A program made the position numbers and the translations under genes. Shown here one piece after another: positions 18,810 to 27,565 of a DNA stretch of 64,000 nucleotides (position 1 is its first letter; each line of letters starts with the position of its first letter). The notes beneath the pieces were generated by a model, which was given only the letters and a program-made list of their open reading frames with translations, did not search any database and had not been told where the DNA came from. Source of the stretch: Candidatus Leptofilum proximum (GTDB lineage Bacteria; Chloroflexota; Anaerolineae; Promineifilales; Promineifilaceae); the NCBI GenBank assembly GCA_016710325.1, contig JADJXK010000002.1, positions 2,542,001 through 2,606,000 of the forward strand, given 5' to 3'.

Positions 18810-19213
18810 GGTTCCACCCGATCCAGTTGGTCTACGAACTCAACCAGGTGGTTAATGATGGCCTGTTTAGCGCCCAACAAATCTTGGCTTGGTGGCGGGA
18901 TGTCGTCCCAATGAACAACGGCCGTATCCGGCGGCACAAGCCCCGTTAAATCACACCCCATCGAAACGATCCAATCTGCTGCTGCCAGCTCCGCCTCAGT
19001 GACACGATGCGGCTTTTGAGCGGTAACTGCCAACCCTTCTGACCGGAGCAGCGCCACGACAGCTGCTGCTGACTCGTCATCTGGCTCCGTTCCGGCGGTC
19101 AGAATGTGCCAGCCAGGCTGCTGTGCGGCAGTCATTTGCTGACAGTAGGCGGCGGCCATCACGCTTTTGGCCGCGTTGTGCGGGCACATGAACAAAATAG
19201 TCAACGGCTGCAT
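18806..19213 (-). CDS. Low-molecular-weight phosphatase / ArsC-like protein with C-x5-K loop
   Basis: A 135-residue protein with the fold signature of LMW phosphatases and thioredoxin-type arsenate reductases: ILFMCPHNAAKSVMA. The catalytic cysteine is C10, but the arginine that should end the C-x5-R loop is lysine (K16). A C-terminal HWDDIPPPSQD matches the region of the general-acid Asp. Relatives with CxHxxAKS loops exist, so this is a subfamily feature rather than a decay sign. Its place in a chromate operon suggests an oxyanion role, unproven. An earlier ATG at 19228 would overlap chrA by 11 bases. Confidence 0.7.
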   Translation of the reverse strand: MQPLTILFMCPHNAAKSVMAAAYCQQMTAAQQPGWHILTAGTEPDDESAAAVVALLRSEGLAVTAQKPHRVTEAELAAADWIVSMGCDLTGLVPPDTAVVHWDDIPPPSQDLLGAKQAIINHLVEFVDQLDRVEP

Positions 19214-19217
19214 ACGC

Positions 19218-20597
19218 TTACCCCACAAAAACTAGGTAATACAGAAGCCCGGCTGCGGCTGCACCAGCCAGCGTCCACAACATGCTTACCTTGAAGCGGA
19301 ACAGAGCAATAAAGGCAGCTATAGCAATGAAGAGCGCGGCCCAGTCAATGGTGCTCAGCTCCGGCACATACAGGCGTAGGGGACCGAAATAGGTTTCATC
19401 GACCGTGCCAAAAATGACATTTAACGAAAACCACACAGCCAGGTTGAGGATCACGCCCACAACTGCGGCCGTAATTGTCGACAAAACCGTGCTCAACGAT
19501 TTGTGACCGCGCAATTTTTCGATATAAGGTGCCCCCAGAAAGATCCACAGAAAACAGGGAACAAACGTGACCCAGGTGGTTAAAACAGCGCCCAACACTC
19601 CGGCAAGCAGCGGTGACAATCCGCTGGCTTGTCGATAGGCGCCCATAAAACCGACAAACTGCACGACTTGAATCAGCGGCCCAGGCGTAGTTTCTGCCAT
19701 GCCCAAGCCGTCCAGCATCTCGCCCGGCTGGAGCCAGCCGTAAGTCTGCACCGCTTCCTGGGCAATGTAGGCCAGAACAGCATACGCTCCACCAAAGGTG
19801 ACGACGGCCGCCCGGCTGAAAAAGAGGCCGATTTGGGTAAATACGTTTCCCTCACCGCCCCAAACCCAAAGAAAAAGCAGTGGCGTGAACCAGAGGAACA
19901 GGCAAGTTATTAAGGTCAAAAGCGTGCGGCGGAGGGAGGGTCGTGTGTGTGGCGCTATCTGGTCGGTTATTAAGGCATCATCCTCTACGTCGTGTCCTTT
20001 AATCACAAAAAACTGCTTTTCCCAAAAGCGACCACCCACTGCTCCGATCACGCCTGCGCTGAGAATAATCAGGGGAAAGGGCACATTGAAAAAGAAGATA
20101 GCGATAAAGGCCAGCAGTGCCACTCCTATCATGACGCGGTTTTTTAAGGCGCGTTTGCCGATGCGAACAACCGCCTCCACTACAACGGCCATGACCGCCG
20201 GTTTCAGGCCGTAAAAGATGGCCTGGACAAAAGTGACTTCCTGGTAGCTGGCGTACAGGATACTTAATCCCAGAATGGTAATGAAGCCGGGCAGGATGAA
20301 GAGGATTCCGGCGACCAATCCTCCTTTCATGCCGTGCAGCAGCCAGCCCAGGTAGGTGGCCAACTGCTGTGCTTCTGGTCCGGGCAGGAGCATGGTGTAG
20401 TTTAGCGCGTGCAGGAAGCGGTTTTCACTCACCCACCGTTTTTCTTCTACGACAATGCGGTGCATGACTGCCATTTGTCCCGCAGGGCCGCCAAAGCTGT
20501 AGATGGCCACGCGCACCCACACCCAAAACGCCTCCCGGAAAGTAATGTTGTGGCTGGGTGCCACCAACACAGGTTGTGTTATAGTCGGTTCTGCCAT
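19218..20597 (-). CDS. chrA: Chromate efflux transporter ChrA
   Basis: A 459-residue CHR-family carrier with two homologous halves. The first half has SFGGPAGQMAVMHR (about 32-45) and LLPGPEAQQLATYLGW; the second has TFGGAYAVLAYIAQ and TTPGPLIQVVQFVGF, the family repeats. About 11-12 membrane spans are expected for this long-chain form. It exports chromate. The start at 20597 follows AAGGTGAAG. The upstream part of the frame has no homology. It follows chrB by seven bases in a five-gene operon. Confidence 0.92.
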   Translation of the reverse strand: MAEPTITQPVLVAPSHNITFREAFWVWVRVAIYSFGGPAGQMAVMHRIVVEEKRWVSENRFLHALNYTMLLPGPEAQQLATYLGWLLHGMKGGLVAGILFILPGFITILGLSILYASYQEVTFVQAIFYGLKPAVMAVVVEAVVRIGKRALKNRVMIGVALLAFIAIFFFNVPFPLIILSAGVIGAVGGRFWEKQFFVIKGHDVEDDALITDQIAPHTRPSLRRTLLTLITCLFLWFTPLLFLWVWGGEGNVFTQIGLFFSRAAVVTFGGAYAVLAYIAQEAVQTYGWLQPGEMLDGLGMAETTPGPLIQVVQFVGFMGAYRQASGLSPLLAGVLGAVLTTWVTFVPCFLWIFLGAPYIEKLRGHKSLSTVLSTITAAVVGVILNLAVWFSLNVIFGTVDETYFGPLRLYVPELSTIDWAALFIAIAAFIALFRFKVSMLWTLAGAAAAGLLYYLVFVG

Positions 20598-20604
20598 CTT
20601 CACC

Positions 20605-21552
20605 TTATTGTGTCTGATTTGTAGAGGATAAAGCGGCATAAAGCCCGTCAAAAAGGGCGATGCCGTGTTGTTCCAGTTCGCTGTCCGGCACATTGGCCAG
20701 CAGCCAGCCCCGTAGGGTGGCATCAACACCGGCTGTTTCTGGTCGCTGGTAACGGCCATCACGTAAATCAATCTCATGCACAATCTCAGCCATTAAGATG
20801 TGTGCCGCCTCACCCAGTTGAAAGGCTTGCAGCATCACTTCAAAGGTACACAGGTTTCCTTGATGGCTGAACTCGGCTCCGTCCATATCAAAACCGACCT
20901 CACCTGGTTCCGGTTCGACTGCATAACGGATGACTGCCTCAGGGTTGAGGTAGCGGCGAATGAGCCAGGCACAGGCCAGCCGGTCCACATGGGGACGCGG
21001 GCGGGTTACCCATTGTGTTTCCTGGTATTGAGCGATAACGGCATTTGCAATTTGCGGTACGCTGGCATCACTTGGGGTTAACATTTGCTTGATTTGGTTG
21101 AGTTTGGCGGTAACGGCCGTTCCTTGTGGACATTGGAAGTAATCAATTCGGGCTACTTCGCTCTGCTGCTTTTGCAATTTGTGGAGTGTATTGTGGAAAT
21201 CGGCCGTTGTTGCCTCCTCCGCATGGTCCTCAACAACCTGGCGTTCTAATTGGGCCAAAGCCTCCAAGATTTCCTCGTATTCTTCCGCTCTTGCCTGATT
21301 AAACAGGGTCATCATCTGCCCATCGTTCAACCCTTCAAACTGAGCCACACTCATTACCAAAGCTTCCCCTTTTGCTTGTTGAATTTCCTGAGCCAGCCAT
21401 TGAAATGATTCTACACACTCATCGTGTGCAGGCAGGATATAGACGCTGCCGGTCGGGGATACGGCTCCCAACCGACGCAGCCGTCGCCAGAGCGTGACTC
21501 TGGGGGTGTTGGCCATTGAGGGGAGGGAGTAGGAAAGAACAATCCATTGCAT
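20605..21552 (-). CDS. chrB: ChrB chromate resistance protein
   Basis: A 315-residue protein. The N-terminal half begins MQWIVLSYSLP and has WRRLRRLGAVSPTGSVYILP, the ChrB regulator-like domain. The C-terminal half has the HVDRLACAWLIRRY module (near 188-201) and HEIDLRDGRY. ChrB proteins regulate or assist chromate efflux. It is the first gene of the operon, divergent from the ArsR gene. The start at 21552 is chosen for the usual N-terminal motif; no good ribosome site precedes it, so the transcript may be leaderless. Confidence 0.88.
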   Translation of the reverse strand: MQWIVLSYSLPSMANTPRVTLWRRLRRLGAVSPTGSVYILPAHDECVESFQWLAQEIQQAKGEALVMSVAQFEGLNDGQMMTLFNQARAEEYEEILEALAQLERQVVEDHAEEATTADFHNTLHKLQKQQSEVARIDYFQCPQGTAVTAKLNQIKQMLTPSDASVPQIANAVIAQYQETQWVTRPRPHVDRLACAWLIRRYLNPEAVIRYAVEPEPGEVGFDMDGAEFSHQGNLCTFEVMLQAFQLGEAAHILMAEIVHEIDLRDGRYQRPETAGVDATLRGWLLANVPDSELEQHGIALFDGLYAALSSTNQTQ

Positions 21553-21655
21553 GGAGTGTATTGTAATTATCATATCTAATAATTGCAATACTTATTACAT
21601 AAAGCATCCAAGGTAATTTTATCTTGCCTGAAGCCGGCTACTGCTATAAGCTTTC

Positions 21656-21677
21656 TATCTGAATATATACTCAGATA
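21656..21677. promoter_or_regulatory. Inverted-repeat operator upstream of ArsR gene
   Basis: Arms TATCTGA and TCAGATA are separated by an A/T-rich eight-base centre, 20 bases ahead of the ArsR start. AT-rich imperfect dyads of this size are usual for SmtB/CzrA-type repressors. Confidence 0.6.
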
Positions 21678-21697
21678 CTCATAAGGGAGTGGCGCGA

Positions 21698-22078
21698 ATG
21701 CCGCAACAGCACCCAATTACAGATCAGCCCCAAGGTTTACCAGAAGATATTCTGGCCGATGTTGTCGCTACATTTAAGGCGCTCAGCGACCCTACGCGCG
21801 CTCAGCTGGTTTACCTGTTGACTGAAAAAGAGTACAGCGTCAACGAGTTGAGTGAAGGTGTGGCGGTTTCGCCTTCGGCCGTATCCCATCACCTGGCTAA
21901 ATTGCGGGCCATCCGATTGGTCCGCACCCGGCGCGAAGGGAACCAAATCTTTTACTCAATTGATGATAGCCACGTAGCGGTTCTGTTCCGCGAAGCGCTC
22001 TACCATCTGGACCACGTGCGGCAAAACTTGCCCGACCACCCTTATCCCGACTATCTGAAAATCCTACCTGAAAAATAA
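21698..22078 (+). CDS. ArsR/SmtB family zinc-type repressor
   Basis: A 126-residue winged-helix repressor. The helix-turn-helix is VNELSEGVAVSPSAVSHHL (48-66). The last helix has D90, H92, H103 and H106 spaced as in the alpha-5 metal site of SmtB and CzrA (D-x-H, ten residues, H-x2-H), which binds Zn2+ or Co2+ and releases DNA. It lies 11 bases ahead of a cation exporter gene, so it most likely represses that gene and itself. The start at 21698 gives a well-spaced AAGGGAG; GTG at 21689 lies within it. Confidence 0.88.
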   Translation: MPQQHPITDQPQGLPEDILADVVATFKALSDPTRAQLVYLLTEKEYSVNELSEGVAVSPSAVSHHLAKLRAIRLVRTRREGNQIFYSIDDSHVAVLFREALYHLDHVRQNLPDHPYPDYLKILPEK

Positions 22079-22089
22079 GGGAGCAGTAC

Positions 22090-23202
22090 ATGTCAAAGCA
22101 CAATCACCTTGATGCTCATCACGATCACCCCCATGACCACGATCATCCTCATCCTCACGACCATGACCATAATGATGGACATCACCATCATGGCAAAGTC
22201 GTTTGGGGCTGGATCAGCACTATTTTTCACCTGCATGGACACAGCCATCAACACGGGGAATTGGTCTCCGACCAGGCGTTTTTAGATAACCAGGAAGGCA
22301 TTCGTACCGTCTGGTTAGCTCTGGCTGCCTTAACCATTACCGCCCTGCTGCAAATAGTCATTGTGGCCTGGAGCGGCAGCGTGGCGCTGCTGGCCGATAC
22401 TATCCACAATATTGGCGATGGTCTCAATTCAGTCCCACTGCTCATTGCCTTCTACCTGGCACGACGGGCCGCTACCCGCCGCTACACCTATGGGTTTGGC
22501 AAGGCCGAAGATGTGGCTGGCATTTTCATTGTCCTGTCTATTGCCATTAGTGCCGGGGTGGTTTTTTATCAATCCATCCAGAAGTTCATCAACCCGGAAC
22601 CAATGAATAACTTGGGCTGGGTAGCGGCTGCGGCTATTACCGGGTTTATCGGTAACGAAGCCGTTGCCCTGCTGCAAATCCGTACCGGGCGTAAAATTGG
22701 CTCCGCTGCCTTGGTCGCTGATGGTCTTCATGCTCGCACTGATGGCTTGACTTCATTGGCTGTGTTGTTGGCCGCTGGTGGGACCTGGCTGGGATTTCCA
22801 GTTGTAGACCCAATCATCGGCTTTTTAATTGGCATTGCTATCCTCTTCATCACCAAAGATGCCATCGTAACGATGTGGTTTCGCCTGATGGATGCCATCG
22901 AGCCAGAATATATGGAACAGGCTGAAGAGGTTATCTCCCGGGAGCCAGGCGTTGAAGCGTTGGGGCGCCTGCGGATGCGCTGGATTGGGCACCGCCTCCA
23001 GGCAGAGGCTATCATTGCCGTTGATCCGCATCTGACTACGCTGGAGAGTCATCATATTGCTGAGCAGGTGCGACATGAACTGTTTCACCAGCTTCCCACG
23101 CTTTCCGAAGTAATTATTCATATCGATCCCTGTTTGGAAGAGCCGGGAGCAGCCCATGCATTGACACTGCACCACGAACCGGTGCCGCGCCCTTTGGCTT
23201 AA
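22090..23202 (+). CDS. Cation diffusion facilitator exporter with His-rich N terminus
   Basis: A 370-residue CDF protein. Residues 1-55 are extremely rich in His and Asp, a metal-loading tail. Six membrane spans follow, with HNIGDGLNS (helix 2, an HxxxD site) and ADGLHARTDGLTSLAV (helix 5, HxxxD), and a cytosolic C-terminal domain ending in HIDPC. Family substrates are Zn2+, Cd2+, Co2+ or Fe2+; the HxxxD pair plus the SmtB-like regulator favour zinc or cadmium. Coupled to the upstream ArsR gene in one operon. Confidence 0.92.
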   Translation: MSKHNHLDAHHDHPHDHDHPHPHDHDHNDGHHHHGKVVWGWISTIFHLHGHSHQHGELVSDQAFLDNQEGIRTVWLALAALTITALLQIVIVAWSGSVALLADTIHNIGDGLNSVPLLIAFYLARRAATRRYTYGFGKAEDVAGIFIVLSIAISAGVVFYQSIQKFINPEPMNNLGWVAAAAITGFIGNEAVALLQIRTGRKIGSAALVADGLHARTDGLTSLAVLLAAGGTWLGFPVVDPIIGFLIGIAILFITKDAIVTMWFRLMDAIEPEYMEQAEEVISREPGVEALGRLRMRWIGHRLQAEAIIAVDPHLTTLESHHIAEQVRHELFHQLPTLSEVIIHIDPCLEEPGAAHALTLHHEPVPRPLA

Positions 23203-23301
23203 GCCGCAGATAAGAATAAAGACCCATCCGCCAAAAACTTAAGAAGCGGCGAATGAGTCCAGGTTCTATTGACATGTTGTTCTGTTTAGTCAGGCAACAG
23301 T

Positions 23302-25473
23302 TCAGGCAAACGAAATGCGGCGCAGCGTTTGGGCGTTGATAGCCACAATGATGGTACTCAGCGACATCACCAGGGCACCTACGGCCGGTGGCATATTAAT
23401 GCCCCACGGCGCCAGCACCCCCGCCGCCACGGGAATGGCGACGATGTTGTAGCCGGCCGCCCACCAGATGTTTTGCACCATTTTGCGCTGGCTGGCCCGG
23501 CTCAAGGTAATGATTTTCACCACGTCCAGCGGATTGGACTGGACCAAAATGAGCCCGGCCGATTCCACGGCCACGTCGGTGCCGCTGCCAATGGCAATGC
23601 CGATATCGGCCCGGGTCAGGGCCGGGGCATCATTGACGCCATCACCTACCATCGCCACCTTTTTGCCCTGCTTTTGCAGTTCGGTCACCTTTTTATCCTT
23701 GTCTTCCGGCAAAACCTCGGCAAAGTAGCGGTCGATGTTGAGCTCGGCGGCGACAGCTTTGGCCACAGCCTCACTATCGCCCGTAAGCATGGCTACCTCA
23801 ATGCCCATCTCGTGCAGCTTTTGGATTGCCTCCCGGCTCTCTGGCCGAATCACGTCGGCCAGGGCAAAGGCGGCGATGACTGAGCCATCACGAATGAGGT
23901 AAATGACGGCCTGTCCTTTTTCGCCAGCTTCCTGGCTGAAGTTGGCCATAGATTGGGGCAGCTGGATTTCTAAATGCTCCAGCAAGCGAGGGCCGCCGGC
24001 GTAAACGGCCGTTCCCCCCACCATGCCCTGCACCCCGCGACCCTTCAATGCCTCAAAGTCACTCACAGAAGTAGGTTCAACCTCGCGCTCCTGCGCCGCG
24101 TCTACTATGGCCCGGGCAATGGCATGTTCCGAATCACGTTCTAGCCCCGCGGCCAGGGCTAATGCCTCATTTTCAGAGATGCCGTCCTGGGTAATGACAC
24201 GCACCACGCCCTGCTCCCCTTTGGTCAATGTGCCGGTCTTGTCAAAGATGACCGTATCCAGTTCGCGGGCCGCTTCCAATGCCCGCCGGTCCCGCACCAG
24301 GATGCCGTTGCGGGCCGAAATGGCCGTGGTGAGGGCCACTACCAGTGGCACAGCCAGCCCCAGGGCATGGGGACAGGCAATCACCAAAACAGTCACAACT
24401 CGCTTCAGCACTTCTACATCAAACCCGGTGGCGATAATCCAGAGAACGGCCGTTAACACCGCCGCCGCCAATGCCGCATAAAAAAGATACGCCGCGGCCC
24501 GGTCGGCCAGAAGCTGCGTCTTCGATTTGCTCTCCTGCGCCTCCTTCACCAGCCGCATAATGCCAGAGAGGGCTGTGTCTTCGCCCGTAGCGGTGACCTC
24601 AAGGCGCAAACTGCCGCTGCCCTCGTTGACCGTGCCGCCAATAGTCTGGCTGGCCGGCTCCTTCTTCACCAGCTTCGACTCGCCGGTGATCATCGCTTCA
24701 TTCACATCGGAGCTGCCTTCATACACCTGGCCATCGGCGGGGATGGTGGCGCCGGGGCGCACCAGCACCTTGTCGCCGGTTTGCAGTTCGGAGACCGGCA
24801 CTTTTTCCGTGCCGCCATTGGCATTGATGCGTTCTGCTTCGTCAGGCATGAGCCTGGCCAGTTCGTCCAGCGCGCCCGATGCCTGGCGCACGCTGCGCAT
24901 CTCCAGCCAGTGGCCCAGCAGCATCACGTCGATCAACGTCACCAGCTCCCAAAAGAAGCTCTCGCCTAAATCGACAAAGAGGGTGGCGATGCTGTAGACA
25001 AAAGCCACGGTGATAGCCAGGGAGATAAGGGTCATCATGCCTGGCTGCCGGTCGCGCAGTTCCCAGGTAGCCATTTGCAAAAAGGGCAGGCCGCCATAAA
25101 CAAAAACCACGACTGACAGAACTGGCGTGATCCAGGTGCTGCCGGGGAAGGTGGCGGCGGTGTAGCCCAGCCAGTTTTGCAGGGCCTCACTAAAAAAGAG
25201 AACGGGAATGCTTAGAACCAGCGACACCCAAAAACGGTTGCGGAACATGATTTCGTGCCCGGCGTGGCTGCCATGCCCGCCGTGCCCGCCATGATTACCA
25301 TGCCCTTCACGTTCACCGTGCTTTTTATGGTCGTCGTGTTGATCGTGCCTCTCATGTTTGCCGTGCTCGTGCGTGTCGTGGGTGGTGTGGTCAGGGTGCT
25401 GCTGGGCTCCGTGCCCTTTGTGATGCTGGGTATGATCCATTTCCTCGTGATTTTTGTGCGATTGTTCGCTCAT
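23302..25473 (-). CDS. copB: Copper-exporting P-type ATPase, CPH (CopB) type
   Basis: A 723-residue P1B-type ATPase. Residues 1-73 are a His-rich tail in place of HMA domains. TGES is at 263-266, the membrane metal motif is CPH (367-369) and the phosphorylation site is DKTGT (411-415), with GDGVNDAPAL near the end. A CPH motif with a His-rich N terminus marks the P1B-3 group, linked to Cu2+/Cu+ export or delivery. GAGG precedes the start. It follows an unknown gene by 12 bases. A second copper ATPase of the CPC type lies at 56088-58637. Confidence 0.92.
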   Translation of the reverse strand: MSEQSHKNHEEMDHTQHHKGHGAQQHPDHTTHDTHEHGKHERHDQHDDHKKHGEREGHGNHGGHGGHGSHAGHEIMFRNRFWVSLVLSIPVLFFSEALQNWLGYTAATFPGSTWITPVLSVVVFVYGGLPFLQMATWELRDRQPGMMTLISLAITVAFVYSIATLFVDLGESFFWELVTLIDVMLLGHWLEMRSVRQASGALDELARLMPDEAERINANGGTEKVPVSELQTGDKVLVRPGATIPADGQVYEGSSDVNEAMITGESKLVKKEPASQTIGGTVNEGSGSLRLEVTATGEDTALSGIMRLVKEAQESKSKTQLLADRAAAYLFYAALAAAVLTAVLWIIATGFDVEVLKRVVTVLVIACPHALGLAVPLVVALTTAISARNGILVRDRRALEAARELDTVIFDKTGTLTKGEQGVVRVITQDGISENEALALAAGLERDSEHAIARAIVDAAQEREVEPTSVSDFEALKGRGVQGMVGGTAVYAGGPRLLEHLEIQLPQSMANFSQEAGEKGQAVIYLIRDGSVIAAFALADVIRPESREAIQKLHEMGIEVAMLTGDSEAVAKAVAAELNIDRYFAEVLPEDKDKKVTELQKQGKKVAMVGDGVNDAPALTRADIGIAIGSGTDVAVESAGLILVQSNPLDVVKIITLSRASQRKMVQNIWWAAGYNIVAIPVAAGVLAPWGINMPPAVGALVMSLSTIIVAINAQTLRRISFA

Positions 25474-25485
25474 TTTGTTTACCTC

Positions 25486-26133
25486 TCATAAATCTTTATA
25501 GGTGGTTTCGGTCAAGCCCGCTTGCTGCAGCTGCGGGCGGATATGGTGACAATATTGAATGTTGGTAACCACCAGAATGCGGCTGCCGGGATTGTTCTCT
25601 GCTGCCCGTTGGGCTGCTTGAGAGAGCTGCTCAATGTGGGCATGGTAGGCATGATTAACCGCGCTGCCGGCCAGCGTCCTGGCCAGACCATACAGCACAT
25701 TGCCCAGCTCATGCCGCCAGCCTTGGTTGATGGCATCGGGACTTGGGGCAGTAGCCTGTATCCAGGCCAGCAGCTGGCGTACCCAGCCAATGAGCACGCC
25801 GCGCCAGCCAACGGCCGTTGCCTGTGGCATCATGGCTGAACCACCAATGGGCACCACAACGATATCTGTCTGGTCCGCCAGCGGCAGGAGTGCCTCGCTG
25901 TACTCTACGGGCAAGCTGCTGAAATCCTGCTGCTGCCACTGCTCCAGGCTGATATCCAGACAGAGCAGATCGGGGTTGATCGCCGCTACCAGATCGACAA
26001 GGGCTGTCAGATCATAGGGCAGTGGGTCCCGATGAAACTCGGCCAGGGTGCCCAGAACCGCAATCTGGGTTGGATTTTTCGCTCCGTTTTTGTCAACATG
26101 TTCCATAAGACTATGATAGGCGGCTCTTGCCAT
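25486..26133 (-). CDS. Unknown protein upstream of copB
   Basis: A 215-residue soluble-looking protein I do not recognise. It has IAVLGTLAEFHRDPLPYDL near the start, DLLCLDISLEQW, a DIVVVPIGG segment and a C-terminal ILVVTNIQYCHHIRPQL with a CHH group that could bind metal. Alternating hydrophobic strands and helices suggest an alpha/beta fold. No signal peptide is seen. The next start, at 26106, would shorten it by nine residues; neither has a clear ribosome site. It is adjacent to copB, so a link to copper handling is possible but only inferred. Confidence 0.6.
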   Translation of the reverse strand: MARAAYHSLMEHVDKNGAKNPTQIAVLGTLAEFHRDPLPYDLTALVDLVAAINPDLLCLDISLEQWQQQDFSSLPVEYSEALLPLADQTDIVVVPIGGSAMMPQATAVGWRGVLIGWVRQLLAWIQATAPSPDAINQGWRHELGNVLYGLARTLAGSAVNHAYHAHIEQLSQAAQRAAENNPGSRILVVTNIQYCHHIRPQLQQAGLTETTYKDL

Positions 26134-26165
26134 GAACGATACGGCAAAAGCACGGTAGTTACCCC

Positions 26166-26181
26166 TAGGTGAAATTACGTA
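26166..26181 (+). promoter_or_regulatory. TAGGTGAAA-x-TAC box
   Basis: TAGGTGAAATTACGTA lies in the 144-base gap between the unknown gene and the NarL-type regulator gene. Similar strings occur at 59299-59313 (minus strand) and 60579-60594. TAC-containing heptamers suit NarL-family binding, but here the box points away from the leftward gene, unlike the other two. Confidence 0.35.
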
Positions 26182-26197
26182 GAACTTTTTTCAGAAA

Positions 26198-26267
26198 AGC
26201 CACAGAGGAAAAAGAGGAGATGGAGCAATGAAAACGAATCTCAAAAATCTCTGTGCCCTCTGTGGCT
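26198..26267. repeat. Long imperfect hairpin with 11-bp arms
   Basis: Arms AGCCACAGAGG (26198-26208) and CCTCTGTGGCT (26257-26267) enclose a 48-base A-rich loop. The words CACAGAGG and CTCTGTG recur in many bacterial intergenic repeats. It lies just after the end of the NarL gene at 26278, and could act as a terminator-like structure. Confidence 0.5.
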
Positions 26268-26277
26268 AACAGGTTAC

Positions 26278-26925
26278 TCAAGGCTCAAAGCCGTGCTGCA
26301 CCGCCCACAAAACGGCCTCGGTGCGAGAGGCAACAGCCAACTTACCGTAGACGTTGCGCAAATGGGCCTCCACGGTGCGCACGCTGAGGAACAGGGTTTG
26401 GGCCATGTCTTTATTGGTCATCCCTTGAGCTAACAGCGTCAACACATCACGTTCTCTTTCTGTCAGGGTGTCAATGTCTGGCTGTGAGCGCAGGTCGCCC
26501 CGCGCCAGCGCCACCAGCGCCTGGGCGGCCAGCTCTGGCGGCAGCACAATTTCGCCCCGGCTGGCGGCAATGAGGGCGCGGGTCAGTTCTGGTAGGGTCG
26601 CGTCCCGGCTCAGGACACCGGTAGCACCGACTTGCAGGAGAGCAATAATCTGGCTGAGATCGTATTCATCAACCAGGCACAATTGGCTGATACGGGGCAT
26701 AGCTTTGGCTACTTGTTCTACCTGGGGCAACAGCGGTTCTTTGAGATCTAGCAGGACGGCCGTTTGCACACCGTCCAAAGAGAAGGCGAGCAAATCTTCC
26801 AGGTGTGCGGCCGTGCCCCAAAGCTCCAGCCCAGGCTGAGGAGCAAGCAAGGCTTCCCAGGCCAGGCGGGGCAGGGTGGCGTCTGCCATGACTACAACTT
26901 TTACGGCTGTCGGGGCAGATGTCAT
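26278..26925 (-). CDS. NarL-family regulator with degenerate receiver
   Basis: A 215-residue LuxR/NarL-type protein. The C-terminal helix-turn-helix is LTERERDVLTLLAQGMTNKD and following (about 154-205). The N-terminal receiver has the phosphoacceptor-like D in AVLLDL but lacks the usual acidic pair (VVVMADATLP instead of two Asp) and has R in place of the conserved lysine (VLSRDATL). It may therefore act without phosphorylation. It follows the membrane hydrolase-like gene by eight bases, downstream of a complete kinase/regulator pair. Confidence 0.8.
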   Translation of the reverse strand: MTSAPTAVKVVVMADATLPRLAWEALLAPQPGLELWGTAAHLEDLLAFSLDGVQTAVLLDLKEPLLPQVEQVAKAMPRISQLCLVDEYDLSQIIALLQVGATGVLSRDATLPELTRALIAASRGEIVLPPELAAQALVALARGDLRSQPDIDTLTERERDVLTLLAQGMTNKDMAQTLFLSVRTVEAHLRNVYGKLAVASRTEAVLWAVQHGFEP

Positions 26926-26933
26926 TTTCCTCT

Positions 26934-27518
26934 TTAGCTCCGTACAGCGGCATTTTGCCTGATTTGCTTACGCCAAACTGTAATCAGGTAGATGATGATG
27001 AGGGCATCGACAGCATATTCAAAGATTCTAAACTCACGTCCGTAATAAGCCGCTTCCCAGTAGCTGACAGGGCTTGGAAAACGGTAGCGCCAGTTTAGAG
27101 GAAAGAAGAGCAAAGGACCATCGCTGTTGTGAGTAAGAATGTCGATGACACTGTGAAACAGAGTGCCGACAGTTAGCCAAAACAATAGACGTGCCCAGCG
27201 CTGCTCTCGCCGCATTCCCCAGTACCCTATGGTAAGCAAAACAAAATTGATCACCAGCGAATGGAAGAAGTTGTGGCTGATTATCCAGACTGGGTCGGTA
27301 AAAAACAAATCAAAATGTAAGTATTCCATCACACTACCGCTGGTTGGAGAAACGGCAAACCAACGATAGTAAAGCTCGTAGCCCAAGGTAAGAAGAACCA
27401 GCGGGAGATCGGGTAGAATAGAACCTGCCAGGAGAGATATTTTGGAACCAGTTTGGGTGAGTGATGGGGCTTTACGAGCCAGAACGGCCGTTAATAAAAA
27501 GTGTGATGGTGTTTGCAT
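26934..27518 (-). CDS. Membrane-bound metal-dependent hydrolase-like protein
   Basis: A 194-residue protein that begins MQTPSHFLLTAVLARK and has SILPDLPLV, SHNFFHSLVINF and FHSVIDILTHNSDGPL: the paired His/Asp motifs of the YdjM-like/DUF457 membrane hydrolase group. Four to five hydrophobic segments are visible. The catalytic role is not established. The start at 27518 is chosen because family members begin MxxxxH near here and GAGAGAAGG lies just ahead; the frame continues up to the overlap with the kinase gene. Confidence 0.65.
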   Translation of the reverse strand: MQTPSHFLLTAVLARKAPSLTQTGSKISLLAGSILPDLPLVLLTLGYELYYRWFAVSPTSGSVMEYLHFDLFFTDPVWIISHNFFHSLVINFVLLTIGYWGMRREQRWARLLFWLTVGTLFHSVIDILTHNSDGPLLFFPLNWRYRFPSPVSYWEAAYYGREFRIFEYAVDALIIIYLITVWRKQIRQNAAVRS

Positions 27519-27565
27519 CCTTCTCTCTTGTCGAGCTCCTGTTTTCTTTATGAAACGATTGGAGT

